A stretch of 64,000 nt of DNA from Streptomyces sp. NBC_00536 (GCF_036346295.1 NZ_CP107819.1:3906001-3970000), one strand, 5' to 3'. Shown: positions 1 through 9,383, numbered from the stretch's first letter. Notes: generated from the letters alone by a model not told the origin. A program made the numbers and translations.

Positions 1-1164
1 GTCCCGTACGAGCTCCAGCGCCCAGAAGGTGCCCAGACCGCGGACCTCGCCGACCGAGGGGTGGCGCTCGGCGATCTCGGCGAGCGCCGGGCCGATCACG
101 TTCTCGCCCAGGTGCGCGGCGTGCTCGACGACCCCCTCCTCCGCCATGGTGATGATGGTGGCGACGGCGGCGGCGCAGGCGAGCGGGTGGCCGGAATACG
201 TCAGTCCGCCCGGGTAGGGGCGCGTGGCGAAGGTCTCGGCGATCGCGCCGGAGATGGCCACGCCTCCGAGCGGTACGTAGCCGCTGTTGACGCCCTTGGC
301 GAAGCAGAGCAGGTCGGGGGTGACGTCCCAGTGATCGGCGGCGAACCACCTGCCGGTGCGGCCGAAGCCGGACATGACCTCGTCCAGGATGAAGACGATC
401 CCGTAGCGGTCGCAGAGGGCACGGACCCCGGCGAGGTACCCCGGCGGCGGGGTCATGATCCCGGCCGTGCCCGGCACCGATTCGAGGATGACCGCCGCGA
501 TGGACTGCGGGCCCTCGAAGGCGATGGTGTCGGCGAGGTGGCGCAGCGCGCGCTCGCACTCCTGCTCCTCGGTCTCCGCGTGGAAGGCCGAGCGGTAGAG
601 GTAGGGGCCCCAGAAGTGCACGACACCGGCCGAGGCGGTGTCGGAGGGCCAGCGGCGCGGGTCGCCGGTCAGGTTGATCGCGGCGGCGGTGGCGCCGTGG
701 TACGAGCGGTACGCCGACATGACCTTCTGGCGGCCGGTGTGCAGCCGGGCCATCCGGACGGCGTTCTCGACGGCCTCGGCGCCGCCGTTGGTGAAGAAGA
801 TCTTGTCCAGGTCACCGGGGGTGCGCTCGGCGATCAGCCGGGCCGCCTCGGAGCGGACGTCCACGGCGAAACCGGGGGCCAGGGTGCACAGCCGGGCGGC
901 CTGCTCCTGGATCGCGGCGACCACCTTCGGGTGCTGGTGGCCGATGTTGGTGTTCACCAGCTGGGAGGCGAAGTCGAGGTAGTGCTTGCCCTCGTAGTCC
1001 CAGAAGTACGACCCCTCGGCCCCTGCGACGGCGAGCGGGTCGATCAGGGCCTGGGCGGACCAGGAGTGGAAGACGTGGGCGCGGTCGGCGGCCTTGACGG
1101 CCGCACCGGCGCCCGGGTCGGCGGACACGGCGTGGGGAGCGGCGTGCGGGACATGAGGGGTCAT
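1..1164 (-). CDS. Class III aminotransferase, C-terminus beyond the left edge
   Basis: PLP-dependent fold-type I, class III aminotransferase; 388 codons are visible from the ATG at 1164 and the C-terminus is cut by the window edge. The PLP-phosphate region FTNGGAEAVENA, the Asp motif FILDEVMSGFGRTG (Asp261) and the Schiff-base lysine in FAKGVNSGYVPLGG (Lys290) are all present, so the enzyme should be active. This family moves amino groups from omega-amines or beta-amino acids to pyruvate or 2-oxoglutarate; the substrate cannot be read here. It is divergent from the SnoaL-like gene at 1387. The 222-bp gap holds no clear operator. Confidence 0.9.
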   Translation of the reverse strand, partial: MTPHVPHAAPHAVSADPGAGAAVKAADRAHVFHSWSAQALIDPLAVAGAEGSYFWDYEGKHYLDFASQLVNTNIGHQHPKVVAAIQEQAARLCTLAPGFAVDVRSEAARLIAERTPGDLDKIFFTNGGAEAVENAVRMARLHTGRQKVMSAYRSYHGATAAAINLTGDPRRWPSDTASAGVVHFWGPYLYRSAFHAETEEQECERALRHLADTIAFEGPQSIAAVILESVPGTAGIMTPPPGYLAGVRALCDRYGIVFILDEVMSGFGRTGRWFAADHWDVTPDLLCFAKGVNSGYVPLGGVAISGAIAETFATRPYPGGLTYSGHPLACAAAVATIITMAEEGVVEHAAHLGENVIGPALAEIAERHPSVGEVRGLGTFWALELVRD

Positions 1165-1386
1165 GCGGTCAGGCTAGAAGTGCGCAGGTGGGAGGGGATA
1201 TCGGCGGTCTGTATGGGGCTGGGGGGCGCGCCTCGGCAACCTGTCCGGGTTTACGGCACCTACGCGGACTGGGAGACCGGGCACACCACCGATCATCTGA
1301 CGGGACCCGGCCGGGATTATGTCGAAGTCAATAAGCCTGCAAGTAATGCTTGTTGCCCAGTTCACAGGCGTCGCACACTGCCGCAC

Positions 1387-1785
1387 ATGGAGCCGTTGAA
1401 CGTAGTTGCAGAACTGTGGGAGCGGATCGAGGCACGCGACTGGGACGGGGTCGGCGAGCTGATCGCGCACGACGCGGTCATCGAGTGGCCGGTCAGCGGG
1501 GAGCGGATCGTCGGGCGCGCCAATTTCATCGCCGTGAACAGCGACGGCGTCACGGACGCGGACGGGGACGAGCGGTCCGTGGAGGTGCTGCGGATCCTCG
1601 CCGACGGGGACTTCGTCGTCACCGAGGTCGAAATCCCGCAGGAGCACGTCGTGTACCGTGCCGTGTCCCTGTGGACGGTACGGGCCGGGGAGATCGTCGA
1701 GGCGCGGGAGTACTGGACCAGCCCGGGCCAGGACCCGGCGCCGCGCTGGCGCGCCGGGTACGTGGAACCGCTGGTCGCGGAGTAG
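1387..1785 (+). CDS. SnoaL-like / NTF2-fold protein
   Basis: A 132-aa protein of the nuclear-transport-factor-2 / SnoaL-like superfamily, with a helical start (VAELWERIEARDWDGVGELI), the HDAVIEWP strand and a C-terminal sheet ending in EYWTSP. These small cone-shaped proteins are polyketide cyclases, dehydratases, isomerases or simple binding proteins; no catalytic pair identifies this one. The ATG at 1387 is chosen because the family begins at this point; an in-frame extension upstream runs through the intergenic region. CACACT lies 7 nt before the start, a weak match to the leaderless -10 pattern seen elsewhere in the window. Confidence 0.75.
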   Translation: MEPLNVVAELWERIEARDWDGVGELIAHDAVIEWPVSGERIVGRANFIAVNSDGVTDADGDERSVEVLRILADGDFVVTEVEIPQEHVVYRAVSLWTVRAGEIVEAREYWTSPGQDPAPRWRAGYVEPLVAE

Positions 1786-1921
1786 CCCACCCACCGTGTC
1801 ACCCATGTCATACCTGAGAGCTACGCGGAAACCCCCCTCCCTGGCGGGACGCTGACGACGGGCCTTGATCCATAACTTCGGTACCAGAGAGAACGCCCCT
1901 CTGGACCGAAGGACGACCGAC

Positions 1922-2881
1922 ATGCCGCCCAGCGCGAACAGCCGCCCCGCACGACTGCGCCGCACGCTGCTCGCCGGGCTGATCGCCACGGCGATCGTCT
2001 TCCCCGTGTCCGCCGCCGCCTCCCCGGATGTCCCCGCCCCGGCCGCCGTTCACTTCTCCGAGAGCGCGAGCGCCCCCGAGCGGTACGCCGCCAACCTCGC
2101 CAACCTCGGCGAGGCGGCCCGCATGGCGGCGGACGCCGGGCGTGTGGAGCGGGCCGCGAAGCTGCGGGCCATGACGGCGGGCGGGACGGCCCGGTTCCTG
2201 TCCTTCGACGGGCGGGGGACCGGGCGGGCCGTCGAGGTGCTGGGCGATCTGGCGACGGCGGACCGGATCGCGGTCCTCGTCCCCGGGTCCGACACCACCC
2301 TCGACACCTACCAGAGGTTCCGTGCCGGGGCTCTCGCCCTGCAGCAGCGCCTCCAGGCCGAGCATCCGCGCTCCGCCGTGGTCGCCTGGCTCGGGTACGA
2401 CACCCCCGGCACGGTCAGCACCACCGTCCTGACGGCGGACCGCGCCGATGCCGGCGCGCGCGAACTCGCCCCGTTCCTGGAGCGGTTGCGGCGCCTGAGC
2501 GGGGACGGCGCGCACCTGTCGCTGCTCTGCCACTCCTACGGTTCGGTCGTCTGCGCCCGGACCGAAACGGGACCACGGGTCACCGACATGGCGCTGTTCG
2601 GCAGCCCGGGCACCGGCGCCGACACGGCCGCCGAACTGCCCACCAGCGCCCGGGTGTGGGCGGGGCGCGGCAGCGACGACTGGATCGCGAACGTGCCGCA
2701 TGTGCGCATCGGCGGGATCGGCTTCGGCGCGGATCCCGTGGACCCGGCGTTCGGCGCCCGGGCCTTCGCCGCCGGGACGGGTGGGCACAGCGACTACCTC
2801 CGGCCCGGCACGACCTCCCTCGACAGCCTCGCCCGGATCGTTCTGGGCACGACCGCCCCCACGGAGGCCTCCCATGCATGA
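1922..2881 (+). CDS. Secreted alpha/beta hydrolase, DUF1023 family
   Basis: A 319-aa protein with an N-terminal signal peptide (RPARLRRTLLAGLIATAIVF, then an Ala-rich cleavage region near residue 32), so it is probably exported. The rest is a DUF1023-type alpha/beta hydrolase: strand IAVLVPGSDT, the nucleophile elbow LLCHSYGSVVC (Ser205) and a late GTGGHSDYL containing the probable catalytic His. The substrate is unknown; the family is described as actinobacterial esterase-like. It overlaps the acyltransferase gene by 8 bp and heads the run that includes two sensor systems, so acyl-group removal and transfer at the envelope is a reasonable guess. An AAGGA stretch lies 13 nt before the ATG. 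Confidence 0.82.
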   Translation: MPPSANSRPARLRRTLLAGLIATAIVFPVSAAASPDVPAPAAVHFSESASAPERYAANLANLGEAARMAADAGRVERAAKLRAMTAGGTARFLSFDGRGTGRAVEVLGDLATADRIAVLVPGSDTTLDTYQRFRAGALALQQRLQAEHPRSAVVAWLGYDTPGTVSTTVLTADRADAGARELAPFLERLRRLSGDGAHLSLLCHSYGSVVCARTETGPRVTDMALFGSPGTGADTAAELPTSARVWAGRGSDDWIANVPHVRIGGIGFGADPVDPAFGARAFAAGTGGHSDYLRPGTTSLDSLARIVLGTTAPTEASHA

Positions 2882-4076
2882 GCTTCGTGACCGCTGGGCC
2901 GGACTGGCCCGCCGCATCGACCGCGCCACCCCCGCCGACCGGGACCGGACCGTGGACGCGCTGCGTGCCTTCGCCATCCTCGGGGTGGTCCTGGGGCACT
3001 GGCTGGTCACCTCGCTGAACACCGCAAAGGGCGGGCTCAGCGCCAGCAGTCCGCTGTCCGCCATGCCGTGGCTCGCGCCGATGTCGTGGGTGCTCCAGAC
3101 GCTGGCCGTCTTCTTCCTGGTCGGCGGCCATGTGGGGGCCCTGAGTTATGCGACGGCCCGGGCGACCGGGGTGTCGTACGGGGAGTGGATCGGGCGGCGG
3201 CTCGCGCGGCTGTTCCGGCCGGTCGCCGCGGTCCTCGTGGTGTGGACGGTCGTGGCGGGCGCGATGCTGGCCGCCGGGGTCGAATACGGCACGGTGCGGG
3301 GGCTGGTGAAGCTGGTGCTGTCCCCGATGTGGTTCCTGCTGGTGTTCGCCGGACTGACGGCGCTGACTCCGCTGGTGGCCCGGCTGAGCCCGTTGTGGCC
3401 GCTGGCCGTCGTCGCGGTGGTGGACGTGTGGCGGTTCGCCCTGGACGGGCCCGCCTGGATCGGCTGGGTGAACGTGCTGGCCGGGTGGCTCGTGCCGTAC
3501 ACCCTGGGGGCCGCCTGGGCGCGGGGCGCGTTCGCCCGGCGCACCCCGGCCGTGCTGATGCTGGCCGGCGGGGTCGCGGCCACGGCCGCCCTGGTCATCT
3601 GGGGTGGGTACCCGGCGTCGATGGTGGGTGTTCCGGGGGCCGCGGTGTCGAACCTGAACCCGCCGACGCTGGCCGCGGTCACCTTCGGTCTGGCCCAGTG
3701 CGCGCTGGCGCTGCTGCTTCGGGAGCCGCTGGCGCGGGTCATGCGCAAGCCGGGCGCCTGGGCCTCGGTGGCCCTGGTCAACCTGTCCGCGATGACGATC
3801 TTCCTGTGGCACCAGAGCGCGATGATGTCCGTCACCGCCCTGGGCCTGCTCAGCGGGGTGGACCTGCCGGGTCTGCACACCGTCCCGGACTCGCTGTCCT
3901 GGATGGGGGCCCGGCTGATGTGGCTGCCGGTGTTCGGGGCCGCCCTGCTGATCTGCTGGGCCGCGTTCCGCACGTTCGAACAGGGCGGCCGCAAGAAGCG
4001 CCCGACCGGCACCTCGCGCATCGTGCGCACCGGCGGCACCGGAGCCACTCCCGCGAAGACCCCCACCCATGCCTAG
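2874..4076 (+). CDS. Acyltransferase 3 family membrane protein
   Basis: A 400-aa polytopic protein with about ten hydrophobic segments. The N-terminal VDALRAFAILGVVLGHWLV matches the acyltransferase-3 signature, with the conserved Arg and the His in GHW that are essential in this family. Such proteins O-acylate cell-surface sugars or secreted molecules from the membrane. The start ATG overlaps the upstream hydrolase stop (2874-2881), implying translational coupling. A basic cytoplasmic tail (KKRPTGTSR) follows the last membrane segment. The final codons overlap the promoter of the following sensor kinase. Confidence 0.85.
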   Translation: MHELRDRWAGLARRIDRATPADRDRTVDALRAFAILGVVLGHWLVTSLNTAKGGLSASSPLSAMPWLAPMSWVLQTLAVFFLVGGHVGALSYATARATGVSYGEWIGRRLARLFRPVAAVLVVWTVVAGAMLAAGVEYGTVRGLVKLVLSPMWFLLVFAGLTALTPLVARLSPLWPLAVVAVVDVWRFALDGPAWIGWVNVLAGWLVPYTLGAAWARGAFARRTPAVLMLAGGVAATAALVIWGGYPASMVGVPGAAVSNLNPPTLAAVTFGLAQCALALLLREPLARVMRKPGAWASVALVNLSAMTIFLWHQSAMMSVTALGLLSGVDLPGLHTVPDSLSWMGARLMWLPVFGAALLICWAAFRTFEQGGRKKRPTGTSRIVRTGGTGATPAKTPTHA

Positions 4077-4079
4077 GGT
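4074..4079 (+). promoter_or_regulatory. -10 element TAGGGT, leaderless promoter of the first sensor kinase
   Basis: TAGGGT followed by 7 nt and then GTG at 4087. It overlaps the stop codon of the acyltransferase. The spacing predicts transcription starting at the first base of the GTG and argues against the ATG at 4069 as the translation start. Confidence 0.6.
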
Positions 4080-4086
4080 GAGCCTC

Positions 4087-5409
4087 GTGAAAGAGCCGAC
4101 CGACACCGCGGGCAGCCGCCCCCCGAAGGTCCGCGCCATGCTGCGGACCCTGCGGGAGGACCTGCTCACCGCCCGCTGGGATCCGCTGCCGAAGCTGTCC
4201 CGGCCGCGCTGGCTGGCCTGGCTGCCGCATCTGCTGATCGGCTATGTGGCGGCCCTGTTCGGCTCGGTGGTCACCGCCCAGGTCAATGGGCACTACCAGG
4301 TGGACCGCACCCTCGCCATCCTGCTGGGCGTGCTGACCAGCGTCTCCATCGTGGTGGCGATGTGCTGGCCGATGCTGGGCTGGTGGCTGGCGCTGGGCGC
4401 GGCGGTGGCCATCGCCGTCGAGATCCACCCGACCGTCATGCTGGGACAGCCCTGGCCGTGGATCCCCATCGGGGTGTTCGCCTTCGCCCCGGTGGTGCTG
4501 CTGGTCGCCCTGCGCGTGCCGCCCCGCGTGACCGTGGGCGTCGTCACCACCACCCTCGTCCTCAGCCTGGTCGGCGAGCTGGGTTTCCGCCCGCCGCCGG
4601 GCCAGTCCACCCTCACCGAGGCCGTGCTGGTCCTCGGGGTCACCGGAGTGCTGGGGTACTCGCTGCGCGCGGTGCGGCTGGCCCGGGGGCGGCTGGTGGA
4701 GCAGGAGACCCTCACTGAGGCGGAGCGGGCGCAGCGCACGCTGCTGGAGGAGCGCAGCCGGATCGCCCGCGAGCTGCACGACGTCGTCGCCCACCACATG
4801 TCGGTCATCTCCATCCAGGCCCAGGTCGCCGTGCACCTCGCGGAGAATCCGTCCGAGGAGCTGAAGGAGAACCTGGCGGGCATCCGGGGCAATGCGCTGG
4901 AGGCCCTGACCGAACTGCGCCGGGTGCTGGGCGTGCTGCGCTCGGAGCATCCGGACGATCCGGCGAATCCGCACCACCCGCAGCCGACACTGGCCGAACT
5001 CGACGCGCTCGTCGCCAATGTGCGGGCCGCCGGGATGGAGGTCACCACGGAGGTCGCGGGCATACGGCGGCCGCTGTCGCCGGGGCTCGAACTGACCGCG
5101 TACCGGGTGGTGCAGGAAGCCCTGAGCAACTGCCTGCGCCATGCGCCCGGTTCCCGGGTGGAGGTGGGCCTGGTGTACGGGCCGCATAGTCTGCACCTGT
5201 GCGTCGCCAACTCCGCCCCGACCCGGTCGGCCTCGCCCTCGCCGGGCGCGGGGCACGGGCTGCTGGGCATGCGGGAGCGGGCGGGCATGCTGGGCGGTGA
5301 CCTGGCCGCCGGACCACGGCCCGGCGGCGGGTATGAGGTGAGCGTGGTGCTCCCGCTGGATCCGCCGGCCGACGCCCTCGCCGAGGAGAGTAGGGACCGA
5401 GACCGATGA
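4087..5409 (+). CDS. NarL-type sensor histidine kinase (HisKA_3)
   Basis: A 440-aa sensor kinase. Four to five membrane segments fill residues about 40-200, then a short coiled linker, the HisKA_3 dimerisation box RELHDVVAHHMSV with its phospho-acceptor His, and a HATPase_c domain with an N-box (AYRVVQEALSNCLRHA) and GHGLLGMRERAGMLGG. It signals to the response regulator at 5406, which it overlaps by 4 bp (ATGA). An ATG at 4069 is in frame, but the TAGGGT-N7-GTG arrangement favours 4087. No extracytoplasmic domain of size is visible, so the stimulus is probably membrane-borne. Confidence 0.88.
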   Translation: MKEPTDTAGSRPPKVRAMLRTLREDLLTARWDPLPKLSRPRWLAWLPHLLIGYVAALFGSVVTAQVNGHYQVDRTLAILLGVLTSVSIVVAMCWPMLGWWLALGAAVAIAVEIHPTVMLGQPWPWIPIGVFAFAPVVLLVALRVPPRVTVGVVTTTLVLSLVGELGFRPPPGQSTLTEAVLVLGVTGVLGYSLRAVRLARGRLVEQETLTEAERAQRTLLEERSRIARELHDVVAHHMSVISIQAQVAVHLAENPSEELKENLAGIRGNALEALTELRRVLGVLRSEHPDDPANPHHPQPTLAELDALVANVRAAGMEVTTEVAGIRRPLSPGLELTAYRVVQEALSNCLRHAPGSRVEVGLVYGPHSLHLCVANSAPTRSASPSPGAGHGLLGMRERAGMLGGDLAAGPRPGGGYEVSVVLPLDPPADALAEESRDRDR

Positions 5410-6077
5410 GCACCCCGATCCGGGTCATGATCGCCGACGATCAGATGATGGTGCGGCAGGGCTTCACCGTGCTGCTCAACGCGCAGCCGGACATCGAGGT
5501 CGTCGGCCAGGCGGTCGATGGCGCCGAGGCCATCGACAAGGTCGCCGAACTCGGTCCGGACGTGATCCTGATGGACATCCGGATGCCTGGCATGGGCGGG
5601 ATCGAGGCCACCGCGGCCATCACGTCCGCGCCGGGATCCACCGTCAAGGTGCTGGTGCTGACCACCTTCGACCTCGACGAATACGTGTATGAGGCGCTGC
5701 GGGCGGGGGCCTCCGGGTTCATGCTCAAGGACGCGTCCGCCGACCAGCTGGCCGAGGCGGTGCGGGTGGTCGCGGCCGGGGAGGCACTGCTCTCGCCGAA
5801 CATCACGAAGCGGCTGATCACGGAGTTCTCCCGGATGGGGGCCCCGCGAGCCCCCTCGAAGGAGCGGATCGCGGAGCTGACCGAGCGGGAGACGGAGGTG
5901 CTGTCGCTGATCGCCCAGGGGCTGTCCAACGGGGAGATCGCCGCGCACCTGATCGTGGCCGAGCAGACCGTGAAGACCCATGTGAGCCGGATCCTGGTGA
6001 AGCTGGGCCTGCGGGACCGGACCCAGGCCGCCGTCTTCGCGTACGAGACGGGTCTGGTCCGTCCGACGGGGTACTGA
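5406..6077 (+). CDS. NarL/LuxR-type response regulator
   Basis: A 223-aa response regulator. The receiver domain (1-120) carries the acidic pair in MIADDQMMV, the phospho-acceptor Asp in DVILMDIRMPG and Lys in GFMLKDASA; a LuxR HTH follows (ELTERETEVLSLIAQGLSNGEI, with VKTHVSRILVKLGL as the recognition part). It is the partner of the kinase it overlaps. It closely resembles the regulator at 7482, which suggests a tandem duplication. Its targets are unknown. Confidence 0.92.
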   Translation: MSTPIRVMIADDQMMVRQGFTVLLNAQPDIEVVGQAVDGAEAIDKVAELGPDVILMDIRMPGMGGIEATAAITSAPGSTVKVLVLTTFDLDEYVYEALRAGASGFMLKDASADQLAEAVRVVAAGEALLSPNITKRLITEFSRMGAPRAPSKERIAELTERETEVLSLIAQGLSNGEIAAHLIVAEQTVKTHVSRILVKLGLRDRTQAAVFAYETGLVRPTGY

Positions 6078-6153
6078 CGTCACCGGGGTAGTACTTGAGG
6101 GGGAGCTTGATAAGTCCCCATCAGCGGCGACGCGGACCAGGGGGTCGGCAGCC

Positions 6154-6159
6154 TACGGT
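6154..6159 (+). promoter_or_regulatory. -10 element TACGGT before the second sensor kinase
   Basis: TACGGT lies 6 nt before GTG at 6166, the leaderless layout. It supports GTG 6166 rather than the in-frame TTG at 6160 as the start. Confidence 0.5.
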
Positions 6160-6165
6160 TTGTAT

Positions 6166-7485
6166 GTGACCGAGACGACCACCGGGGCAGCCCCCCGGAC
6201 CCCTGAGATCCGGCTGGCGTCGGGCTTTTTGCAGAGCCTGCGCCGGGACCTGTTCACGGATGCCCTCGCCTACCGACCGCTCATGCCGTTGCGCGTGGAC
6301 AGTCCACTGATACGCCGGCTTCCCCAGCGGATCCGGCGGGAGGCCGCCTTCGCCCCGCATGCGGTGGTGATCGTGGTCGCGCTGTTCGTCGTGTTCAACG
6401 GGGGGCGCGGCGACGGCTTCGAGTCTCCGCTGCGGATCCTGGTGTTCGGGCTGATGGCCGCCACTCCGGTGGTGATGACGCTGGTGCGGCCGGTCGGGGC
6501 GTTCTGGGCCGAGCTGGCGGTCATTGCGGTCCTGGCCTCGCTCAATGGGGGCGGGACGCTCTGGCCGTGGTCGCCGGGTTCCTTCTTCGCGCACCTGGCC
6601 GTGCTGACCATCGTGGCGATCCGGACCGGACCCCGGGTGGCGGGCTGGATGTGGGCGGTCAACACAGGGGCCGGGGTCGCCCTGAGCGTGCTCCTGGGCC
6701 GTGGTCATTCGGTCGGCACCATGCCCATGGTTTTCCTGTCGGCATTGATCCTGCTGGCGGTCAGCGTCCGCCACATCCGGACGACGGCCGCCCAGGAGGT
6801 CTCGGCGCAGCAGGAGGTCACGGCGGTCGAGCGGGACCGGCGGACGCTGCTGGAGGAGCGGACGACGATCGCCCGCGAGCTGCACGACGTGGTGGCGCAC
6901 CACATGTCGGTGGTGGCGATCCAGGCGGAGGCCGCGCCCTACCGGGTGGAGAATCCGCCGCCGGAGCTGGAGGCGGCCTTCGTCACCATCCGGGAGAACG
7001 CGGTGGCGGCGCTCACGGAGCTGCGGCGGGTGCTGGGGGTGGTGCGGTCCGCGGACTATGAGGCGCCGGACGCCCCGCAGCCGACGCTGGCCTCGCTGGA
7101 CGGGCTGCTGGGCAATGTGCGGGAGGCCGGGATGACGGTGGAGAAGACGGTGACGGGCTCGGTGCGCGAGCTGCCCCAGGGGGTGGAGCTGTCGGCGTAC
7201 CGGATCGTCCAGGAGGCGCTGAGCAACACCCTGCGGCACGCGCCGGGTGCGGCGGCCGAGGTCGAGGTGTCGTATGTCCTGGGCGGGGTCGGCGTGCGGA
7301 TCGTCAATGGCGCGGGGACCGGGCACGTCCGGCCGTCGCCGGGCGCGGGGCACGGGATCACCGGGATGCGGGAGCGGGTGGCCATGCTGGAGGGGGAGAT
7401 GACGGCGGGGAGCACAGCGGACGGCGGGTATGAGGTGGCCGTGTTCATACCGGTGCGCAACCGGCCCGCCGAGGACGCGGCATGA
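6166..7485 (+). CDS. NarL-type sensor histidine kinase, second copy
   Basis: A 439-aa paralogue of the kinase at 4087: N-terminal membrane region (residues about 60-200, several segments), HisKA_3 box RELHDVVAHHMSVVAIQ, and HATPase_c with AYRIVQEALSNTLRHA and GHGITGMRERVAMLEGE. The cytoplasmic half is much better conserved between the copies than the membrane half, which suggests a shared output chemistry with different inputs. It overlaps its regulator by 4 bp. GTG at 6166 is chosen from the -10 spacing. Confidence 0.88.
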   Translation: MTETTTGAAPRTPEIRLASGFLQSLRRDLFTDALAYRPLMPLRVDSPLIRRLPQRIRREAAFAPHAVVIVVALFVVFNGGRGDGFESPLRILVFGLMAATPVVMTLVRPVGAFWAELAVIAVLASLNGGGTLWPWSPGSFFAHLAVLTIVAIRTGPRVAGWMWAVNTGAGVALSVLLGRGHSVGTMPMVFLSALILLAVSVRHIRTTAAQEVSAQQEVTAVERDRRTLLEERTTIARELHDVVAHHMSVVAIQAEAAPYRVENPPPELEAAFVTIRENAVAALTELRRVLGVVRSADYEAPDAPQPTLASLDGLLGNVREAGMTVEKTVTGSVRELPQGVELSAYRIVQEALSNTLRHAPGAAAEVEVSYVLGGVGVRIVNGAGTGHVRPSPGAGHGITGMRERVAMLEGEMTAGSTADGGYEVAVFIPVRNRPAEDAA

Positions 7486-8141
7486 GCATCCGGGTGCTGA
7501 TCGTGGACGATCAGATGATGGTTCGGGAGGGCTTCTCCGTCCTGCTGGGCGCGATGCCGGGCATCGAGGTGGTCGGGGAGGCGGTCGACGGCCGTGAGGC
7601 CGTGGAGCGGGTGGCCGAGCTGCGGCCGGACGTGGTGCTGATGGACATCCGGATGCCGGTGATGAACGGCCTGGAGGCGACGCGGCAGATCGTGGCGGCG
7701 GACGCGGACGCGAAGGTGCTGGTGCTGACGACCTTCGACCTCGATGAATACGTGTACCAGGCGCTGCGGGCCGGAGCCTCGGGGTTCCTGCTCAAGGACG
7801 CGTCCGCCCGGCAACTGGCCGACGGGGTGCGGGTGGTGTCGTCCGGCGAGGCGCTGCTGGCGCCGTCGGTGACCAAGCGGCTGATCGTGGAGTTCGCGAA
7901 GCTCGCGCAGACGCCCCGGGTGGCGGATCCGGGAATGGTGGAGGAGCTGACGGAGCGGGAGACGGAGGTGCTGATCCTGATCGCCCAGGGGCTGTCCAAT
8001 GCGGAGATAGCCGACCGCCTGGTGGTCGCGGAGTCCACGATCAAGACCCATGTCAGCCGGATCCTGGTCAAGTTGGGTCTGCGGGACCGCACCCAGGCCG
8101 CTGTCTACGCGTATGAGACCCGCCTGGTCTCCCCCTCGTAG
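7482..8141 (+). CDS. NarL/LuxR-type response regulator, second copy
   Basis: A 219-aa response regulator with receiver (VLIVDDQMMV, VVLMDIRMPV, GFLLKDASA) and LuxR HTH (ELTERETEVLILIAQGLSNAEI, IKTHVSRILVKLGLRDR). It is nearly the same protein as the regulator at 5406 in both domains, including the recognition helix, so the two may share DNA targets. It ends 28 bp before the P450 gene, which has its own leaderless promoter. Confidence 0.92.
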   Translation: MSIRVLIVDDQMMVREGFSVLLGAMPGIEVVGEAVDGREAVERVAELRPDVVLMDIRMPVMNGLEATRQIVAADADAKVLVLTTFDLDEYVYQALRAGASGFLLKDASARQLADGVRVVSSGEALLAPSVTKRLIVEFAKLAQTPRVADPGMVEELTERETEVLILIAQGLSNAEIADRLVVAESTIKTHVSRILVKLGLRDRTQAAVYAYETRLVSPS

Positions 8142-8156
8142 GGCGGTGGCGCTGCC

Positions 8157-8162
8157 TAAGGT
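8157..8162 (+). promoter_or_regulatory. -10 element TAAGGT before the P450 gene
   Basis: TAAGGT then 6 nt then ATG at 8169; leaderless layout. Confidence 0.55.
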
Positions 8163-8168
8163 GAGGGG

Positions 8169-9383
8169 ATGGACTTCGATCCGTGGGACGCCGCCTTCGT
8201 CGCCGATCCGTACCCCGCCTACCGGGAGTTGCGTGAGCGAGGCCGGGCGGTGTGGTGCGAGGCCACCGGGCAGTGGCTGATCCCGCACCACGCGGATGTG
8301 AGCGCGCTGCTGCGGGACCGGCGGCTGGGGCGGACGTACCTGCACCGGTTCAGCCACGAGGAGTTCGGGCGCGAGGCTCCACCAGCGGAGCACGAGCCGT
8401 TCCACGTCCTCAACGGCAACGGCCTGCTGGACCTGGAGGACCCCGCGCACGCGCGGGTGCGGCGGCTCGTCGCGAAGGCGTTCACCCCGCGCACCGTGGA
8501 GCGGCTCGCGCCCGCCGTGGAGCGCCTCGCCCGGGAGCTGACCGCCCGGTTCGTCGCGGAGGGCGGCGGGGACCTGCTCACCGCCGTCGCCGAACCGCTG
8601 CCGGTGGCGGTGATCGCCGAGCTGCTCGGGATCCCGGAGGCGGACCGGGGGCCGCTGCGGCCGTGGTCGGCGGACATCTGCGGGATGTACGAACTGCGGC
8701 CCGGCCCCGAGAGTGCGGCGCGGGCGGTCCGGGCGAGCCTGGAGTTCAGCGCGTACCTGCGCGGCCTGATCGCCGAGCGCCGCGCCTCCCCCGGCCCGGA
8801 CCTGATCTCGGCGCTGATCGCCGCGCACGACGACGAGGGGGGCGGCAGGCTCAGCGAACAGGAGATGATCTCCACGTGTGTCCTGCTGCTCAACGCGGGC
8901 CACGAGGCCACCGTCAACACCACCACCAACGGCTGGTGGGCGCTGCTGCGCCATCCGGCCGCGCTCGAACGGCTCCGGACCGGCGGCCCCGAAAAGTTGT
9001 CCACAGCTGTGGATGAACTCATGCGGTACGACACCCCGCTCCAGCTGTTCGAGCGCTGGGTGCTCGACGACATCCGGGTCGGGGACACGGTCATCCCGCG
9101 CGGCTCCGAGGTCGCGCTGCTCTTCGGCTCCGCCAATCGCGACCCGGCCCGCTTCGCGCACCCCGACGAGCTGGACCTCGTACGGACGGACAATCCGCAC
9201 CTGTCCTTCGGGGCCGGGATCCACTACTGCCTGGGCGCACCGCTCGCCCGGCTGGAACTCACGGCCTCCTTCGGCGCGTTGCTCGATCCCGCGGTTCCGC
9301 CCCTGCGCCTCGTGCGCGAGCCCCGGTGGCGGGACGGCTATGTGATCCGGGGCCTGCGGGAGCTGCTCGTCGAGTGCGCCTGA
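8169..9383 (+). CDS. Cytochrome P450
   Basis: A 404-aa soluble bacterial P450 of normal length. Visible are the I-helix oxygen-binding motif LLNAGHEATVN, a K-helix region (ELMRYDTPLQLFERWVLDD), and the heme loop FGAGIHYCLGAPLARLEL with the proximal Cys. It needs ferredoxin and ferredoxin reductase partners; none is encoded nearby. The surroundings (sensor pairs and an MBL-fold hydrolase) do not form a biosynthetic cluster, so the substrate cannot be inferred. Confidence 0.93.
   Translation: MDFDPWDAAFVADPYPAYRELRERGRAVWCEATGQWLIPHHADVSALLRDRRLGRTYLHRFSHEEFGREAPPAEHEPFHVLNGNGLLDLEDPAHARVRRLVAKAFTPRTVERLAPAVERLARELTARFVAEGGGDLLTAVAEPLPVAVIAELLGIPEADRGPLRPWSADICGMYELRPGPESAARAVRASLEFSAYLRGLIAERRASPGPDLISALIAAHDDEGGGRLSEQEMISTCVLLLNAGHEATVNTTTNGWWALLRHPAALERLRTGGPEKLSTAVDELMRYDTPLQLFERWVLDDIRVGDTVIPRGSEVALLFGSANRDPARFAHPDELDLVRTDNPHLSFGAGIHYCLGAPLARLELTASFGALLDPAVPPLRLVREPRWRDGYVIRGLRELLVECA

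Noticed and set aside
1165..1386. A regulatory site in CAAGTAATGCTTG before the SnoaL-like gene
   Set aside because: The arms are only 4 bp, which is expected by chance.
4069..4086. ATG at 4069 as the start of the first sensor kinase
   Set aside because: It would precede the transcript start predicted from TAGGGT; GTG 4087 fits better.
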